Assembly: GCA_002281575.1 (NCBI GenBank)
Contig: NCGN01000005.1
Span: 208,837-272,836, forward strand
DNA length: 64,000 nt
Reading direction: 5' to 3'
From: Sphingobacteriia bacterium 28-36-52
GTDB lineage: Bacteria; Bacteroidota; Bacteroidia; Chitinophagales; Chitinophagaceae
Shown: positions 27,076 through 36,480 of the stretch, piece after piece
Position numbering within the stretch: position 1 is the first letter of the stretch
Layout: every line of letters begins with the position of its first letter
Notes under the pieces: model-generated
What the model was told of the DNA's origin: nothing
Databases searched by the model: none
Seen by the model: only the letters and a program-made list of their open reading frames with translations
Program-made: the position numbers and the translations under genes

Positions 27076-28116
27076 GTGGCAGTATCCAAATTATTAATTG
27101 ACGAATTTATACAATTAAGTAAGCAATACCCTGTTTTTGATGTCAGAAGCGAGGGAGAATACTTACATGCACACATACCCGGGGCCCACAGCTTACCCTT
27201 ATTTAATAATGAAGAGAGAAAAGTAGTAGGAACTGCTTACAAACAAGAGAGCAAGCAAAAAGCCATCAAAATTGGACTTAAGTATTTTGGCGTGAAGATG
27301 GTTAAAATGGTGGATGCTGTTGAAAAACTAACGGAACATACAACAACCAAAACCGTACTGGTACATTGTTGGCGAGGGGGTATGAGAAGTGCAGGTGTTG
27401 CATGGTTATTAGATCTCTATGGCTTTAAGGTTTATACACTAGTAGGTGGATACAAAACATACCGTAATTGGGTACTCAAACAATTTGACTTGACTTATCC
27501 CATTCAAATTATTGGAGGCTATACGGGCAGTGGTAAAACGGAAGTACTGCAAGAGCTTGGAACAAGAGGGGAACAAATTATTGATTTGGAGGGATTGGCA
27601 CACCATAAGGGGTCTGCATTTGGCGCTTTAGGGCAACCCCCACAACCCAGTCAAGAAATGTTCGAAAATATATTGGCTGCTGAATTAAGTACTAAAGCTC
27701 CTTTGCTAGAAACTGGAAAAGTGATTTGGCTTGAAGACGAAAGCCAGCGCATTGGAGATGTCAATATTCCCACAATATTTTTTAAGCAAATGCGGGCAAA
27801 TAACGTGTTGTTCTTAGATATCCCATTTGATGAACGACTCCAATATATTTTACAAGGCTATGGAAAGTTTGGTAAAGAACATTTAGTGAATGCAGTTATA
27901 AGAATTAAAAAGCGTTTAGGTGGATTAGAAACCAAAACAGCCATTAACTGTTTAATTGAAGACGATATAATGGGATGCTTTGCCATTTTATTAAAATACT
28001 ATGACAAGGGATACTATGCTGGATCTCAAAAGCGTGAAAACCCAGAACAACTCATTCAAAAAATTCCTTGCGATAGGGTAGATGCTAAAACCAACGCAAT
28101 CAAACTTCTGCAGTAG
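27076..28116 (+). CDS. mnmH: tRNA 2-selenouridine synthase MnmH (SelU)
   Basis: This protein of about 346 residues modifies 2-thiouridine at the wobble position of tRNA to selenouridine via a geranylated intermediate. The N-terminal rhodanese domain has the active Cys in VHCWRGGMRS. A C-terminal P-loop domain (GGYTGSGKTEVL) follows. The start GTG 27076 was chosen over TTG 27061 because of the promoter element overlapping the latter. selD is not in the window. Confidence 0.9.
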   Translation: MAVSKLLIDEFIQLSKQYPVFDVRSEGEYLHAHIPGAHSLPLFNNEERKVVGTAYKQESKQKAIKIGLKYFGVKMVKMVDAVEKLTEHTTTKTVLVHCWRGGMRSAGVAWLLDLYGFKVYTLVGGYKTYRNWVLKQFDLTYPIQIIGGYTGSGKTEVLQELGTRGEQIIDLEGLAHHKGSAFGALGQPPQPSQEMFENILAAELSTKAPLLETGKVIWLEDESQRIGDVNIPTIFFKQMRANNVLFLDIPFDERLQYILQGYGKFGKEHLVNAVIRIKKRLGGLETKTAINCLIEDDIMGCFAILLKYYDKGYYAGSQKRENPEQLIQKIPCDRVDAKTNAIKLLQ

Positions 28117-28138
28117 TTATTCAACACTGTGGTAAGGT

Positions 28139-29338
28139 TTAAAAATTAATCATCCATTTATACAAAGTAAGACCACTCATCCAACTCATTACAATCACTA
28201 CCATCCAGCCTGCAATACTCAACCATAAAGGATGTTGATAGGTTTTCACTAAATGTTTCTTGGTTGCTGCCAATAAAATAATTGCCAAAGTAATTGGAAG
28301 TATTAACCCATTAAGTGCGCCTACTGTAACCAATATTTTTACAGGGTTTCCAATGAATTGATAAGCAAGTGTACTAGCTATAATAAAAAAACTAATGATC
28401 CATTTTTCATTTTTTTCTAACCAAGGATGAAATGTTTTGATAAACGACACAGAGGTATAAGCTGCTCCTACTACAGAAGTAATAGCAGCAGCCCACATGA
28501 CCACACCAAAAAAACGAAAACCCAAATTGCCAGCTGCTAATTGAAACACAGAAGCGGGTGGATTTGTAGCATCAATTACCAATCCCTGATTAATTACACC
28601 CAATACACACAGAAATAACAAGAAGCGCATGATAGAGGTAATCACAATTCCGGATATGGCGCTTTTATTCACTTGCGGTAAAGCGGCTTCACCCTTTATT
28701 CCTGCATCTAATAAGCGATGTCCTCCAGCAAAACTGATATAACCACCAACGGTTCCACCAACCAATGTTACAATGGCCAATGCTGAAAATTGTTCAGGAA
28801 CAAAACTGCGATACACGGCTAAACCAATAGGAGGTGCTGCTTTAAAAACAATATACAAAGTGAGTACAATCATTAGTAATCCTAAAATCTTTGTAAATCC
28901 ATCAATGGCTTTGCCTACTTCTTTATACCAAAAAATAAATAAAGCAACCATGCAACTAATGATGCTACCATAAGTTGGATCTAGGCCTGTCATAACTTGC
29001 AACCCCAATCCACTCCCACCAATATTGCCAATATTAAATGCGAAACCCCCTAACACAATAAGCGCTGCTAAAAAATATCCCATGCCGGGCAAGAGTTCAT
29101 TGGCAATTAATTGTGCCCTTTTTTCGGTAACAGCAATCACTCGCCAGATATTCATTTGTGCCCCAATATCTAACAAAACCGAAATCAAAATGACAAAGCC
29201 AAAGCTGGCTGTTAGCTGTTGGGTAAATACCGTTGTTTGGGTAAGAAAACCTGGGCCAATGGCCGAAGTAGCCATTAAAAAAGCTGCACCTAATATGGCA
29301 GATTTTGTCAAAGTTTGTTGGGGGCTTTGCTTGTGCAT
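28139..29338 (-). CDS. Nramp-fold transporter lacking the canonical metal ligands
   Basis: This 399-residue protein has about 11 helices and resembles the Nramp (SLC11) family. The usual DPGN of helix 1 is replaced by IGPGF and the MPH of helix 6 by a glycine-rich segment (GGTVGGYISFAGGH), so metal coordination as in MntH is unlikely. It lies 4 nt after pxpA at the end of the 5-oxoprolinase operon, suggesting uptake of 5-oxoproline or a related compound. That substrate is inferred from context only. Confidence 0.8.
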   Translation of the reverse strand: MHKQSPQQTLTKSAILGAAFLMATSAIGPGFLTQTTVFTQQLTASFGFVILISVLLDIGAQMNIWRVIAVTEKRAQLIANELLPGMGYFLAALIVLGGFAFNIGNIGGSGLGLQVMTGLDPTYGSIISCMVALFIFWYKEVGKAIDGFTKILGLLMIVLTLYIVFKAAPPIGLAVYRSFVPEQFSALAIVTLVGGTVGGYISFAGGHRLLDAGIKGEAALPQVNKSAISGIVITSIMRFLLFLCVLGVINQGLVIDATNPPASVFQLAAGNLGFRFFGVVMWAAAITSVVGAAYTSVSFIKTFHPWLEKNEKWIISFFIIASTLAYQFIGNPVKILVTVGALNGLILPITLAIILLAATKKHLVKTYQHPLWLSIAGWMVVIVMSWMSGLTLYKWMINF

Positions 29339-29342
29339 TTGA

Positions 29343-30086
29343 TTATTGAACAGGTTTAATCAAAATATTGTTTTCACGCAAAGCTGTATAAATACTCGTT
29401 GCAAAAGAAATAGCATGGTCTCCATCTCCGTGTATGCAAATGGTTTCAGCTAAAATTGGCACCACTGTTTGGTCTGTTGCAATTACTCTTTTATTTTGAA
29501 TCATATTTAATACTTGTGCTAAAGATTCTTCACTTGTATGAATCATTGCATTGGGTTGAGACCTTGGCGTTAAATGACCTTCTGGGTTATAGGTTCTATC
29601 TGCAAAAACCTCAGACGCTGTTTTAATGTTCAATGCCCATGCTTCAGCAATCATATAACTATTGCTTAATCCATACAAGATTAATTGCGGATCCAATTCT
29701 TTTATTACGCCAGCAATGATATAACTTATGGTTGCGTTTTTGGCTGCCATATTGTATAAAGCACCATGTGGTTTAACATGATGCAGTGTGGCGCCCATTG
29801 CTTTACAAGTATCTTGCATCAAGGCAATTTGTTCTGCCACTAAATCATATAATTCACAATCGGATAGTTGCATTGCTGTTCTACCAAAATTGGCTTTATC
29901 ATTAAAGCCTGGATGCGCCCCAATGGCAACTCCATTTTCTAAACAAAGTTCAATTGTATTTTTAATAGTGTCTTTATCCCCTGCATGATATCCACATGCA
30001 ATATTGGCACTGCTAATGAATTTCATGAGCGCAGCATCATTGGCAAAGCCTTCTCCTAAATCACAATTAATGTCGATGGTATGCAT
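29343..30086 (-). CDS. pxpA: 5-oxoprolinase subunit PxpA (LamB/YcsF family)
   Basis: This protein of about 247 residues has the family hallmark DINCDLGEGFAND at its N-terminus, then IACGYHAGD, GAHPGFND and HHVKPHGALYN. With PxpB and PxpC it forms the ATP-dependent enzyme that hydrolyses 5-oxoproline to glutamate. Start ATG 30086 places the conserved motif at residue 4; ATG 30107 is an alternative. The start lies inside the end of pxpC. Confidence 0.93.
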   Translation of the reverse strand: MHTIDINCDLGEGFANDAALMKFISSANIACGYHAGDKDTIKNTIELCLENGVAIGAHPGFNDKANFGRTAMQLSDCELYDLVAEQIALMQDTCKAMGATLHHVKPHGALYNMAAKNATISYIIAGVIKELDPQLILYGLSNSYMIAEAWALNIKTASEVFADRTYNPEGHLTPRSQPNAMIHTSEESLAQVLNMIQNKRVIATDQTVVPILAETICIHGDGDHAISFATSIYTALRENNILIKPVQ

Positions 30087-31047
30087 TGAGTTGTAAGGTA
30101 CAGGCATTCTTTAATTGTTGCAAATATTGCGCTTGTCTGTTGTTTATTTTTTCTGCAGTTTCCATATTCACTGGAATTAGCCGGATGATTGAGCCTGGTG
30201 ATTGTTGAACCAATGTAGGAATATCCGATTGAATAATATGGCCAATTCTAGGATAGCCCCCAGAAGTTTGGTGATCGGCTAATAAAACAATGCATTGACC
30301 ATTGGGTAGTAATTGGATGGTTCCATTGGTTACCCCACTTGAAATTAACTCCATTTGTTTTTTGCATTTTAATACAGGTCCTTTTAAACGATAACCCATT
30401 CGGTCACTATCTGCAAGAATGGTAAACTGCGCATTGGTCATGAATTGTTGTGAAAATGTATTCAATTGTGAAAATTCATTTCCAGGCAAATACCTTAATG
30501 ATTGTGATTGATACAATCCCTTGGTATCGGCCATCCAGGGGAGAACCTGCAATTGACTCTGTTTGTTTTCTTGCAGTGCTGTTGCTTTAAAATGTATTTC
30601 GTCGTCATTAATTAATACACGTCCCTCAACGCCTCCCGCACCTGCGCGAGTATTGGTGCTATAGCTATTCATCCATTCATTCAGCTCTAATCCACCCTGA
30701 ATAGCCAAATAAGCAATATGTCCGGATATTTTTTTAGTAAAACTCAACACCGCATTTTCCGGAACAAAAATGGGGTGATTTATGGGGATTGGAATCTCAT
30801 TGATGGTGGCACCAAAATCGGCACCACTCAATGCTATAAAACCAGATGCGTTAAATCGGATTACCGGTGCAGGATAAAAAAATTCTATCACCGCTTCGTC
30901 AGATTTATTTTGAATTAGCACATTTGCTATTTGCATAGCCAATGCATCCATTGCACCATTCGGATTTATTCCAAGGTGTTGAAATCCTTTACGGCCGACG
31001 TCTTGCACCGTAGTAAATAATCCCGCTTTAATAATGGTAATACTCAT
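30067..31047 (-). CDS. pxpC: 5-oxoprolinase subunit PxpC (biotin-dependent carboxyltransferase family)
   Basis: This protein of about 326 residues starts MSITIIKAGLFTTVQD, typical of PxpC/KipA. It also has GRKGFQHLGINPNGAMD, LSGADFGA, SDRMGYRL and the conserved QTSGGYPRIG. It starts 4 nt after pxpB and overlaps pxpA by 20 nt. The upstream in-frame Met at 31098 lies within pxpB and is not favoured. Confidence 0.93.
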   Translation of the reverse strand: MSITIIKAGLFTTVQDVGRKGFQHLGINPNGAMDALAMQIANVLIQNKSDEAVIEFFYPAPVIRFNASGFIALSGADFGATINEIPIPINHPIFVPENAVLSFTKKISGHIAYLAIQGGLELNEWMNSYSTNTRAGAGGVEGRVLINDDEIHFKATALQENKQSQLQVLPWMADTKGLYQSQSLRYLPGNEFSQLNTFSQQFMTNAQFTILADSDRMGYRLKGPVLKCKKQMELISSGVTNGTIQLLPNGQCIVLLADHQTSGGYPRIGHIIQSDIPTLVQQSPGSIIRLIPVNMETAEKINNRQAQYLQQLKNACTLQLNAYHRH

Positions 31048-31051
31048 AAGC

Positions 31052-31762
31052 TTAAGCGGCATTGAATTGATGAAATTGTTCAAGCGATATGGCTTCAAAT
31101 TTTACCTTATTCCCTGGTTTAAATAAGCAAGGTTCTTCTTTAGAAATATCAAATATTTTCAAAGGGGTCTGGCCAATTAATTGCCATCCTCCTGGTGCTT
31201 CTAATGGATAAATGCCTGTTTGTTCTCCCGCAATACCTATACTTCCAGCCGCGACTAATTTTCTGGGGTTGGCTTTTCTTGGCATTTGTATTTTTTTATT
31301 TACTGAAGCCATATAAGCAAAGCCAGGTAAGAATCCCAGCATATATACAGTATAAATTTCGCTGGTATGTAATGCAATGAGTTCTTCAATGGAGCATCCT
31401 GTTAATTGTGTTGCTTCTACTAAATCAGGTGCCAAGGACAAATCATAGCATACTGGAATAATTAATGGTACTGTATTTTGGATGGTTTCTCTTGGGGCCA
31501 CAGCCAAGCTTGCTAATTTTTTCTTCAACCATTCAAAAGGCGAGCCACCCATTGCTTGTTTTCGAATTATTGTTGAATTATATATTAACGTTAAACTGCT
31601 ATAAGCAGGAATTATATCGGTTACGCCTTCTATGGGATGCAATTGTAAAAAATGAAAAGAATGCATTACCTGATTGTTTGCTTCCTCCGAAATGGATGCA
31701 GACCATTCAATGGTGATGGCTTGGTCTCCCAATGCATAGATATGTGCAATCGTTTTTTTCAC
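31052..31762 (-). CDS. pxpB: 5-oxoprolinase subunit PxpB (KipI-like)
   Basis: The product has 236 residues starting at GTG 31762. It carries the PxpB/KipI landmarks DIIPAYSSLTL, the conserved VYMLGFLPGFAYM, and the C-terminal GGWQLIGQTP. It is the first gene of the pxpB-pxpC-pxpA-transporter operon and is preceded by a promoter element that abuts the start. Confidence 0.92.
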   Translation of the reverse strand: MKKTIAHIYALGDQAITIEWSASISEEANNQVMHSFHFLQLHPIEGVTDIIPAYSSLTLIYNSTIIRKQAMGGSPFEWLKKKLASLAVAPRETIQNTVPLIIPVCYDLSLAPDLVEATQLTGCSIEELIALHTSEIYTVYMLGFLPGFAYMASVNKKIQMPRKANPRKLVAAGSIGIAGEQTGIYPLEAPGGWQLIGQTPLKIFDISKEEPCLFKPGNKVKFEAISLEQFHQFNAA

Positions 31763-31766
31763 TAGA

Positions 31767-31774
31767 TAAAGTTA
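31767..31774 (-). promoter_or_regulatory. Candidate -7 element for the pxp operon
   Basis: The minus strand reads TAACTTTA, seven of eight consensus positions, ending 4 nt before the GTG start of pxpB. The same 4-nt spacing occurs at mnmH, pheS and the GT4 gene. Confidence 0.42.
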
Positions 31775-31855
31775 CTCAATTAATGCCCCGCGTTCATACA
31801 ATTGATTTTATATTCAAGCTGTTCTTCTTTATCTTTCCAATCAACAATCAACTGT

Positions 31856-34800
31856 ATGAAAAAAATAATTTCACTTTTTACACTTGCTGCCTTAATGGTG
31901 GGGCAAGTGAATGCCCAATTGAACCCAAAATGGTTGCGGTATTCGAATATTTCACCAGATGGTAAAACAGTCGTGTTTACTTACAAAGGAGATTTGTACA
32001 CAGTATCATCTGCCGGAGGAAATGCAACTGCATTAACCATGCATGAAGCACACGATTTTATGCCTGTTTGGAGCAAAGACGGTAAAACCATTGCATTTGC
32101 CAGTGATAGATACGGCAATTTTGATGTATTCACTATTCCTGTATCGGGAGGCGAAGCCAAAAGAGTCACTTTTCATTCGGCAGCAGAGTATCCCTATGAT
32201 TTTTCAGCAGATAACCAGAAAATTATTTTTGGATCTGCCAGAATGGACTTGGCCAGCAATAGACAGTTTCCTACGGGATCTATGCCTGAGCTCTATAGTG
32301 TGAGTGTAAACGGAGGTAGGCCCACTCAATTATTAACTACTCCTGCAGAAGATGTAAAATTCAGCAAGGATGGATCTAAAATGATTTATCAGGATAAAAA
32401 AGGAGGAGAAAATACTTGGAGGAAACACCATACTTCTTCCATTGCTAGAGATATTTGGGTTTATGATGTTAAAGCAGACAAGCATACTAAGCTGACTAAC
32501 TTTAATGGAGAAGATCGTAATCCAGTTTTTGCCAATGCAGAAAAAGAGTTGATCTATTTAAGTGAAGAAAGCGGCAGTTTTAATATTTACAAAATGCCAG
32601 TTACAGGAGGCAAGAGTGAAAAATTAACTTCCTTTAAGAAGCATCCGGTACGATTTTTAAGTTCAGCTGCTGATGGTACGCTTTGCTTTAGTTATGATGG
32701 TGAATTGTATACCATGAAAGCAGGCGGTAACCCACAAAAATTAACTGTGAATATTTTAGCAGATGCACGCAAGAACGATGAGCAAGTAATGCGCGTGAGC
32801 AGCGGAAGTAATATTGCTGTTTCGCCTAATGGTAAAGAAGTGGCATTCTTATATAGAGGAGATGTTTTTGTAAGTAGTGTAGATGGTGGGGTAACCAAAA
32901 GAATTACTGCCACACCAACACAAGAATTGGGTATTGGATTTTCACCTGATGGAAAATCAATTATATATACAGCAGAGCGTAATAACAAATGGAGCATTTT
33001 TGAAAGCACCAAACTCCGCGCAGACGAGCCTTATTTTTATGCATCAACCTTAATTAAAGAAACACCCCTTTTAGATAATGGAAACGATAATACCCAACCA
33101 TTGTATTCTCCAGATGGAAAGGAAATTGCATTTGTAGAGAACAGAAACAATGTACGTATTTACAATATTGCGACCAAGCAAAGCAGAACAATATTGGGTT
33201 CTGAACAAATCTTCGCTTGGACAGAGAACGACCAATATTTTCAATGGAGCCCAGACAGTAAGTGGTTGTTATTTGATTATGCGGTGGTAGGAAGTGCGGT
33301 TGGAGAAGTAGGATTAGCAAGTGTAGATGGAAAGAAAATCATGAATATTACAGAGAGCGGGTTTAATGATTATCGCCCTAAATGGGTAATGGGTGGTAAA
33401 GCCATGTTATGGCAAAGTAATAGAGATGGATTAAGAGGGGCTGCTATGAGCGGAGGTGCACAAAGCGATGCTTACTTAATGTTCTTTACTCAGGCTGCAA
33501 TGGATCGATTTAAATTGACCAAAGAAGAATTGGCATTGGTAAAAGAAATGGAAGAACAAAAAGCCAAAGCAGATACCAGTAAAAAGAAAACTACTACTGT
33601 AGAACCAGTAGAGATAGAATGGGAAGGATTAACACAGCGAAGAGCAAGAGCAACCATTCATTCTTCTGGCATGGGTGATGCATTGGTAAGTAAAGATGGA
33701 GAAACCCTCTATTATCTTGCTCGTTTTGAGAGAGGCATGAATTTGTGGACCACTAATTTAAGAACCAAGGAAACTAAAATGCTAGTTCCATTAAATGCCA
33801 ATGGAGCCAGTATGGTTTGGGACAAGGACCAGAAAAATATTTTCATCAGCAGCGATGGCAGCATTACCAAATTAGATGTAGCCAGCAGTAAGCAAGATCG
33901 TATTGCCATTAATGGTGAAATGGCGGTAAATATGCGCGAAGAAAGAGCAGCCATGTTTGAGCATGTATGGAGAAGAACCAAGAAAACTTTTTACAATAAA
34001 ACTTTTCACGGTATTAATTGGGATAGTTATAAAACCGATTACGAAAAATACTTGCCTTCTATTGGCAACAATTATGAGTTCAGTGAAATGCTGAGTGAGC
34101 TGTTGGGAGAATTGAATGTGAGCCATAGTGGAGCTGCATTTGGTAGCTTCAATGCCAATGGAGATGCAACGGCATCGTTGGGTGCATTTTATGATGCTTT
34201 ATACACTGGTGCCGGTGTTAAAATTGAAGAAGTAGTGTTAGGTGGTCCTTTAGATAAAGCAGGACTTAATGTAAAAGCAGGAGCCATCATTGAAATGATT
34301 GATGGGGCAATGATTACAGCGGATAAAGACTTAGCACAATACCTTAATAGAAAAGCAGGAAAAACAGTATTGCTTTCTTTAAATGAAAATGGCGTTAAAA
34401 GAGAAATCACGGTTAAAGCCATTAGCACAGGAGAAGAAAATGGATTGTTGTACAAGCGTTGGGTAAAAAGAAACGCTGATGAAGTAGAACGATTGAGTGG
34501 TGGTGCTTTGGGTTATGTACATATCCCTGGCATGAGTGATGGTACATTTAGATCTACTTATGAAGACATCATGGGTAAACATTTCTTAAAGAAAGGCGTA
34601 GTGGTAGATACCAGAAACAATGGAGGTGGAGACTTAGTAGCAGACCTAGCTGTTTTCTTGAGTGGTAAACAATTTATGAACTATACCAATGATGTAAGAA
34701 GCAATGGATTTGAACCCAATTTCCGTTGGACCAAGCCAAGTATTTCATTGGCCAATGAAGCCAACTACAGCGATGGACATTGTTATGCATTCATGGTACA

Positions 34801-35056
34801 AGAATTAAATGTAAACAAGTTGGTGGGAACACAGGTTCCAGGTACTTGTTCCTTTGCAGCATGGGAAAGCTTAATGGATTCAGGCATCCGTTGGGGTGCA
34901 CCAACTGTAGGAGTAAAAACCAATGCAGGTAAGTATTTAGAAAATGCAGCTACTGATCCAGACTTCTTAGTATTCAATGAATATGAAGTAGTGAAAAAAG
35001 GAGTAGACCAGCAATTGGAAGTAGCAGTGAAAGAATTGATGAAGACGATTAAGTAA
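31856..35056 (+). CDS. Tricorn-like S41 family peptidase
   Basis: This 1066-residue secreted protein has a signal peptide (VNAQL). Beta-propeller repeats of the WD40-like/TolB type (about 25-560; repeated SPDGK and SKDGK motifs) precede a PDZ domain (about 775-870) and a C-terminal S41 protease core. The core has VVVDTRNNGGGDL, but the typical nucleophile Ser loop is hard to place (candidate SFAAWESLMD). It is predicted to degrade peptides in the periplasm or outside. ATG 31856 starts the signal peptide. Confidence 0.87.
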   Translation: MKKIISLFTLAALMVGQVNAQLNPKWLRYSNISPDGKTVVFTYKGDLYTVSSAGGNATALTMHEAHDFMPVWSKDGKTIAFASDRYGNFDVFTIPVSGGEAKRVTFHSAAEYPYDFSADNQKIIFGSARMDLASNRQFPTGSMPELYSVSVNGGRPTQLLTTPAEDVKFSKDGSKMIYQDKKGGENTWRKHHTSSIARDIWVYDVKADKHTKLTNFNGEDRNPVFANAEKELIYLSEESGSFNIYKMPVTGGKSEKLTSFKKHPVRFLSSAADGTLCFSYDGELYTMKAGGNPQKLTVNILADARKNDEQVMRVSSGSNIAVSPNGKEVAFLYRGDVFVSSVDGGVTKRITATPTQELGIGFSPDGKSIIYTAERNNKWSIFESTKLRADEPYFYASTLIKETPLLDNGNDNTQPLYSPDGKEIAFVENRNNVRIYNIATKQSRTILGSEQIFAWTENDQYFQWSPDSKWLLFDYAVVGSAVGEVGLASVDGKKIMNITESGFNDYRPKWVMGGKAMLWQSNRDGLRGAAMSGGAQSDAYLMFFTQAAMDRFKLTKEELALVKEMEEQKAKADTSKKKTTTVEPVEIEWEGLTQRRARATIHSSGMGDALVSKDGETLYYLARFERGMNLWTTNLRTKETKMLVPLNANGASMVWDKDQKNIFISSDGSITKLDVASSKQDRIAINGEMAVNMREERAAMFEHVWRRTKKTFYNKTFHGINWDSYKTDYEKYLPSIGNNYEFSEMLSELLGELNVSHSGAAFGSFNANGDATASLGAFYDALYTGAGVKIEEVVLGGPLDKAGLNVKAGAIIEMIDGAMITADKDLAQYLNRKAGKTVLLSLNENGVKREITVKAISTGEENGLLYKRWVKRNADEVERLSGGALGYVHIPGMSDGTFRSTYEDIMGKHFLKKGVVVDTRNNGGGDLVADLAVFLSGKQFMNYTNDVRSNGFEPNFRWTKPSISLANEANYSDGHCYAFMVQELNVNKLVGTQVPGTCSFAAWESLMDSGIRWGAPTVGVKTNAGKYLENAATDPDFLVFNEYEVVKKGVDQQLEVAVKELMKTIK

Positions 35057-35101
35057 TATTATTTCATTAAGAAAATGGTATACATATAAATGATGTATAG
35101 C

Positions 35102-35137
35102 AAAAGGCCTCGAAATTTTCGGGGCCTTTTAGTTTTT
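35102..35137 (+). terminator. Bidirectional-type intrinsic terminator between S41 peptidase and murA
   Basis: The imperfect stem has AAAAGGCC and its complement GGCCTTTT as outer arms, with A/T-rich inner pairs (CGAAA/TTTCG), followed by AGTTTTTT. The genes on both sides converge here, and the A-rich left side could serve murA on the minus strand. Confidence 0.75.
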
Positions 35138-35167
35138 TATAATCCAATGTGATGGTGTATTTTGAAT

Positions 35168-36475
35168 TCATGCTTTTCTAATTATCTCCGCCCCCAAACT
35201 TTGCAAGCGCTGGTCTATAAATTGATAACCGCGATCTATTTGCTCAATATTTTGAATGGTGCTTTTACCTTCAGCACTAAGTGCGGCAATTAAGAGTGCT
35301 TGTCCTGCCCTGATATCGGGGCTGCTCATAGTGATTCCGCGAAGTGTATTTTTTCTGCCTAGTCCAATCACAGTTGCCCTGTGTGGATCGCACAAAATAA
35401 TTTGCGCGCCCATGTCTATGAGTTTGTCTGTAAAGAATAAGCGGCTTTCAAACATTTTCTGGTGGATCAAAACTGATCCAATGGCTTGTGTAGCCACTAC
35501 CAACACAATACTCAATAAGTCGGGTGTAAAACCTGGCCAGGGATGATCGGAAATGGTTAGTATTCCTCCATCCATAAATGTTTGTATGGTGTAAGATTCC
35601 TGTGAAGGAATATAAATATCATCGCCTTGAATATCAAATTGAATACCGAGTTGTTGAAATTTTTCAGGAATGATTCCTAAATGTTGAACTCCTGCATTTT
35701 TAATGGTGATTTCGCTTTTGGTCATCGCGGCCAATCCAATAAAGCTGCCAATTTCAATCATGTCTGGCAATAATCGGTGGTCTGTTCCACCCAGCGTTTC
35801 TACTCCCTCAATAACCAATAAATTACTACCGATGCCACTGATTTTTGCGCCCATTCTGTTGAGCATACTGCACAACTGTTGTAAATAGGGTTCGCAGGCT
35901 GCATTGTAAATAGTGGTAGTGCCTTCTGCTAAAACAGCTGCCATTACAATGTTTGCGGTACCTGTTACAGATGGCTCATCCAATAACATATAACAACCTT
36001 TCAAAGCATTGGTGGTTAACGTAAAGCAACCAATGCTTTCATCGTATGCATAGTGTGCTCCTAATTTTTGAAACCCAATAATATGGGTATCTAATCTTCT
36101 TCTCCCAATTTTATCTCCACCCGGTTTGGGTATAAATGCTTTTTTAAATCGAGCCAATAAAGGACCCGCCAGCATTACACTGCCCCTTAGTCTTCCACTT
36201 TTTTGTCTAAATTTTTCAGAAGCCAAATAATCAACATCTATATCGTTGGCTTGAAACTGATAAGTATCTTGGTTAATGCGATTCACTTGCACACCCATTT
36301 CTTTCAGTAACTCTATTAGTAAATTAACGTCGAGTATATCTGGAATATTTGAAATGGTAACTGACTGCTTCGTTAATACTACTGCAGAGAGTATTTGCAA
36401 AGCTTCGTTCTTTGCACCTTGCGGGGTAATCAATCCCTTTAATTGCTTGCCTCCTATAACTTCAAAACTGCTCAT
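35168..36475 (-). CDS. murA: UDP-N-acetylglucosamine 1-carboxyvinyltransferase MurA
   Basis: This 435-residue enzyme transfers enolpyruvate to UDP-GlcNAc, the first committed step of peptidoglycan synthesis. Lys22 (QGAKNEAL) is present, as is the substrate Arg in DIRAGQALL. The active-site loop reads PGGDKIGRRRLDTH with Asp121 where E. coli has Cys115; this substitution is known to prevent fosfomycin alkylation. It lies 5 nt after the DUF4290 gene, in one operon. Confidence 0.94.
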   Translation of the reverse strand: MSSFEVIGGKQLKGLITPQGAKNEALQILSAVVLTKQSVTISNIPDILDVNLLIELLKEMGVQVNRINQDTYQFQANDIDVDYLASEKFRQKSGRLRGSVMLAGPLLARFKKAFIPKPGGDKIGRRRLDTHIIGFQKLGAHYAYDESIGCFTLTTNALKGCYMLLDEPSVTGTANIVMAAVLAEGTTTIYNAACEPYLQQLCSMLNRMGAKISGIGSNLLVIEGVETLGGTDHRLLPDMIEIGSFIGLAAMTKSEITIKNAGVQHLGIIPEKFQQLGIQFDIQGDDIYIPSQESYTIQTFMDGGILTISDHPWPGFTPDLLSIVLVVATQAIGSVLIHQKMFESRLFFTDKLIDMGAQIILCDPHRATVIGLGRKNTLRGITMSSPDIRAGQALLIAALSAEGKSTIQNIEQIDRGYQFIDQRLQSLGAEIIRKA

Positions 36476-36480
36476 GAAAA

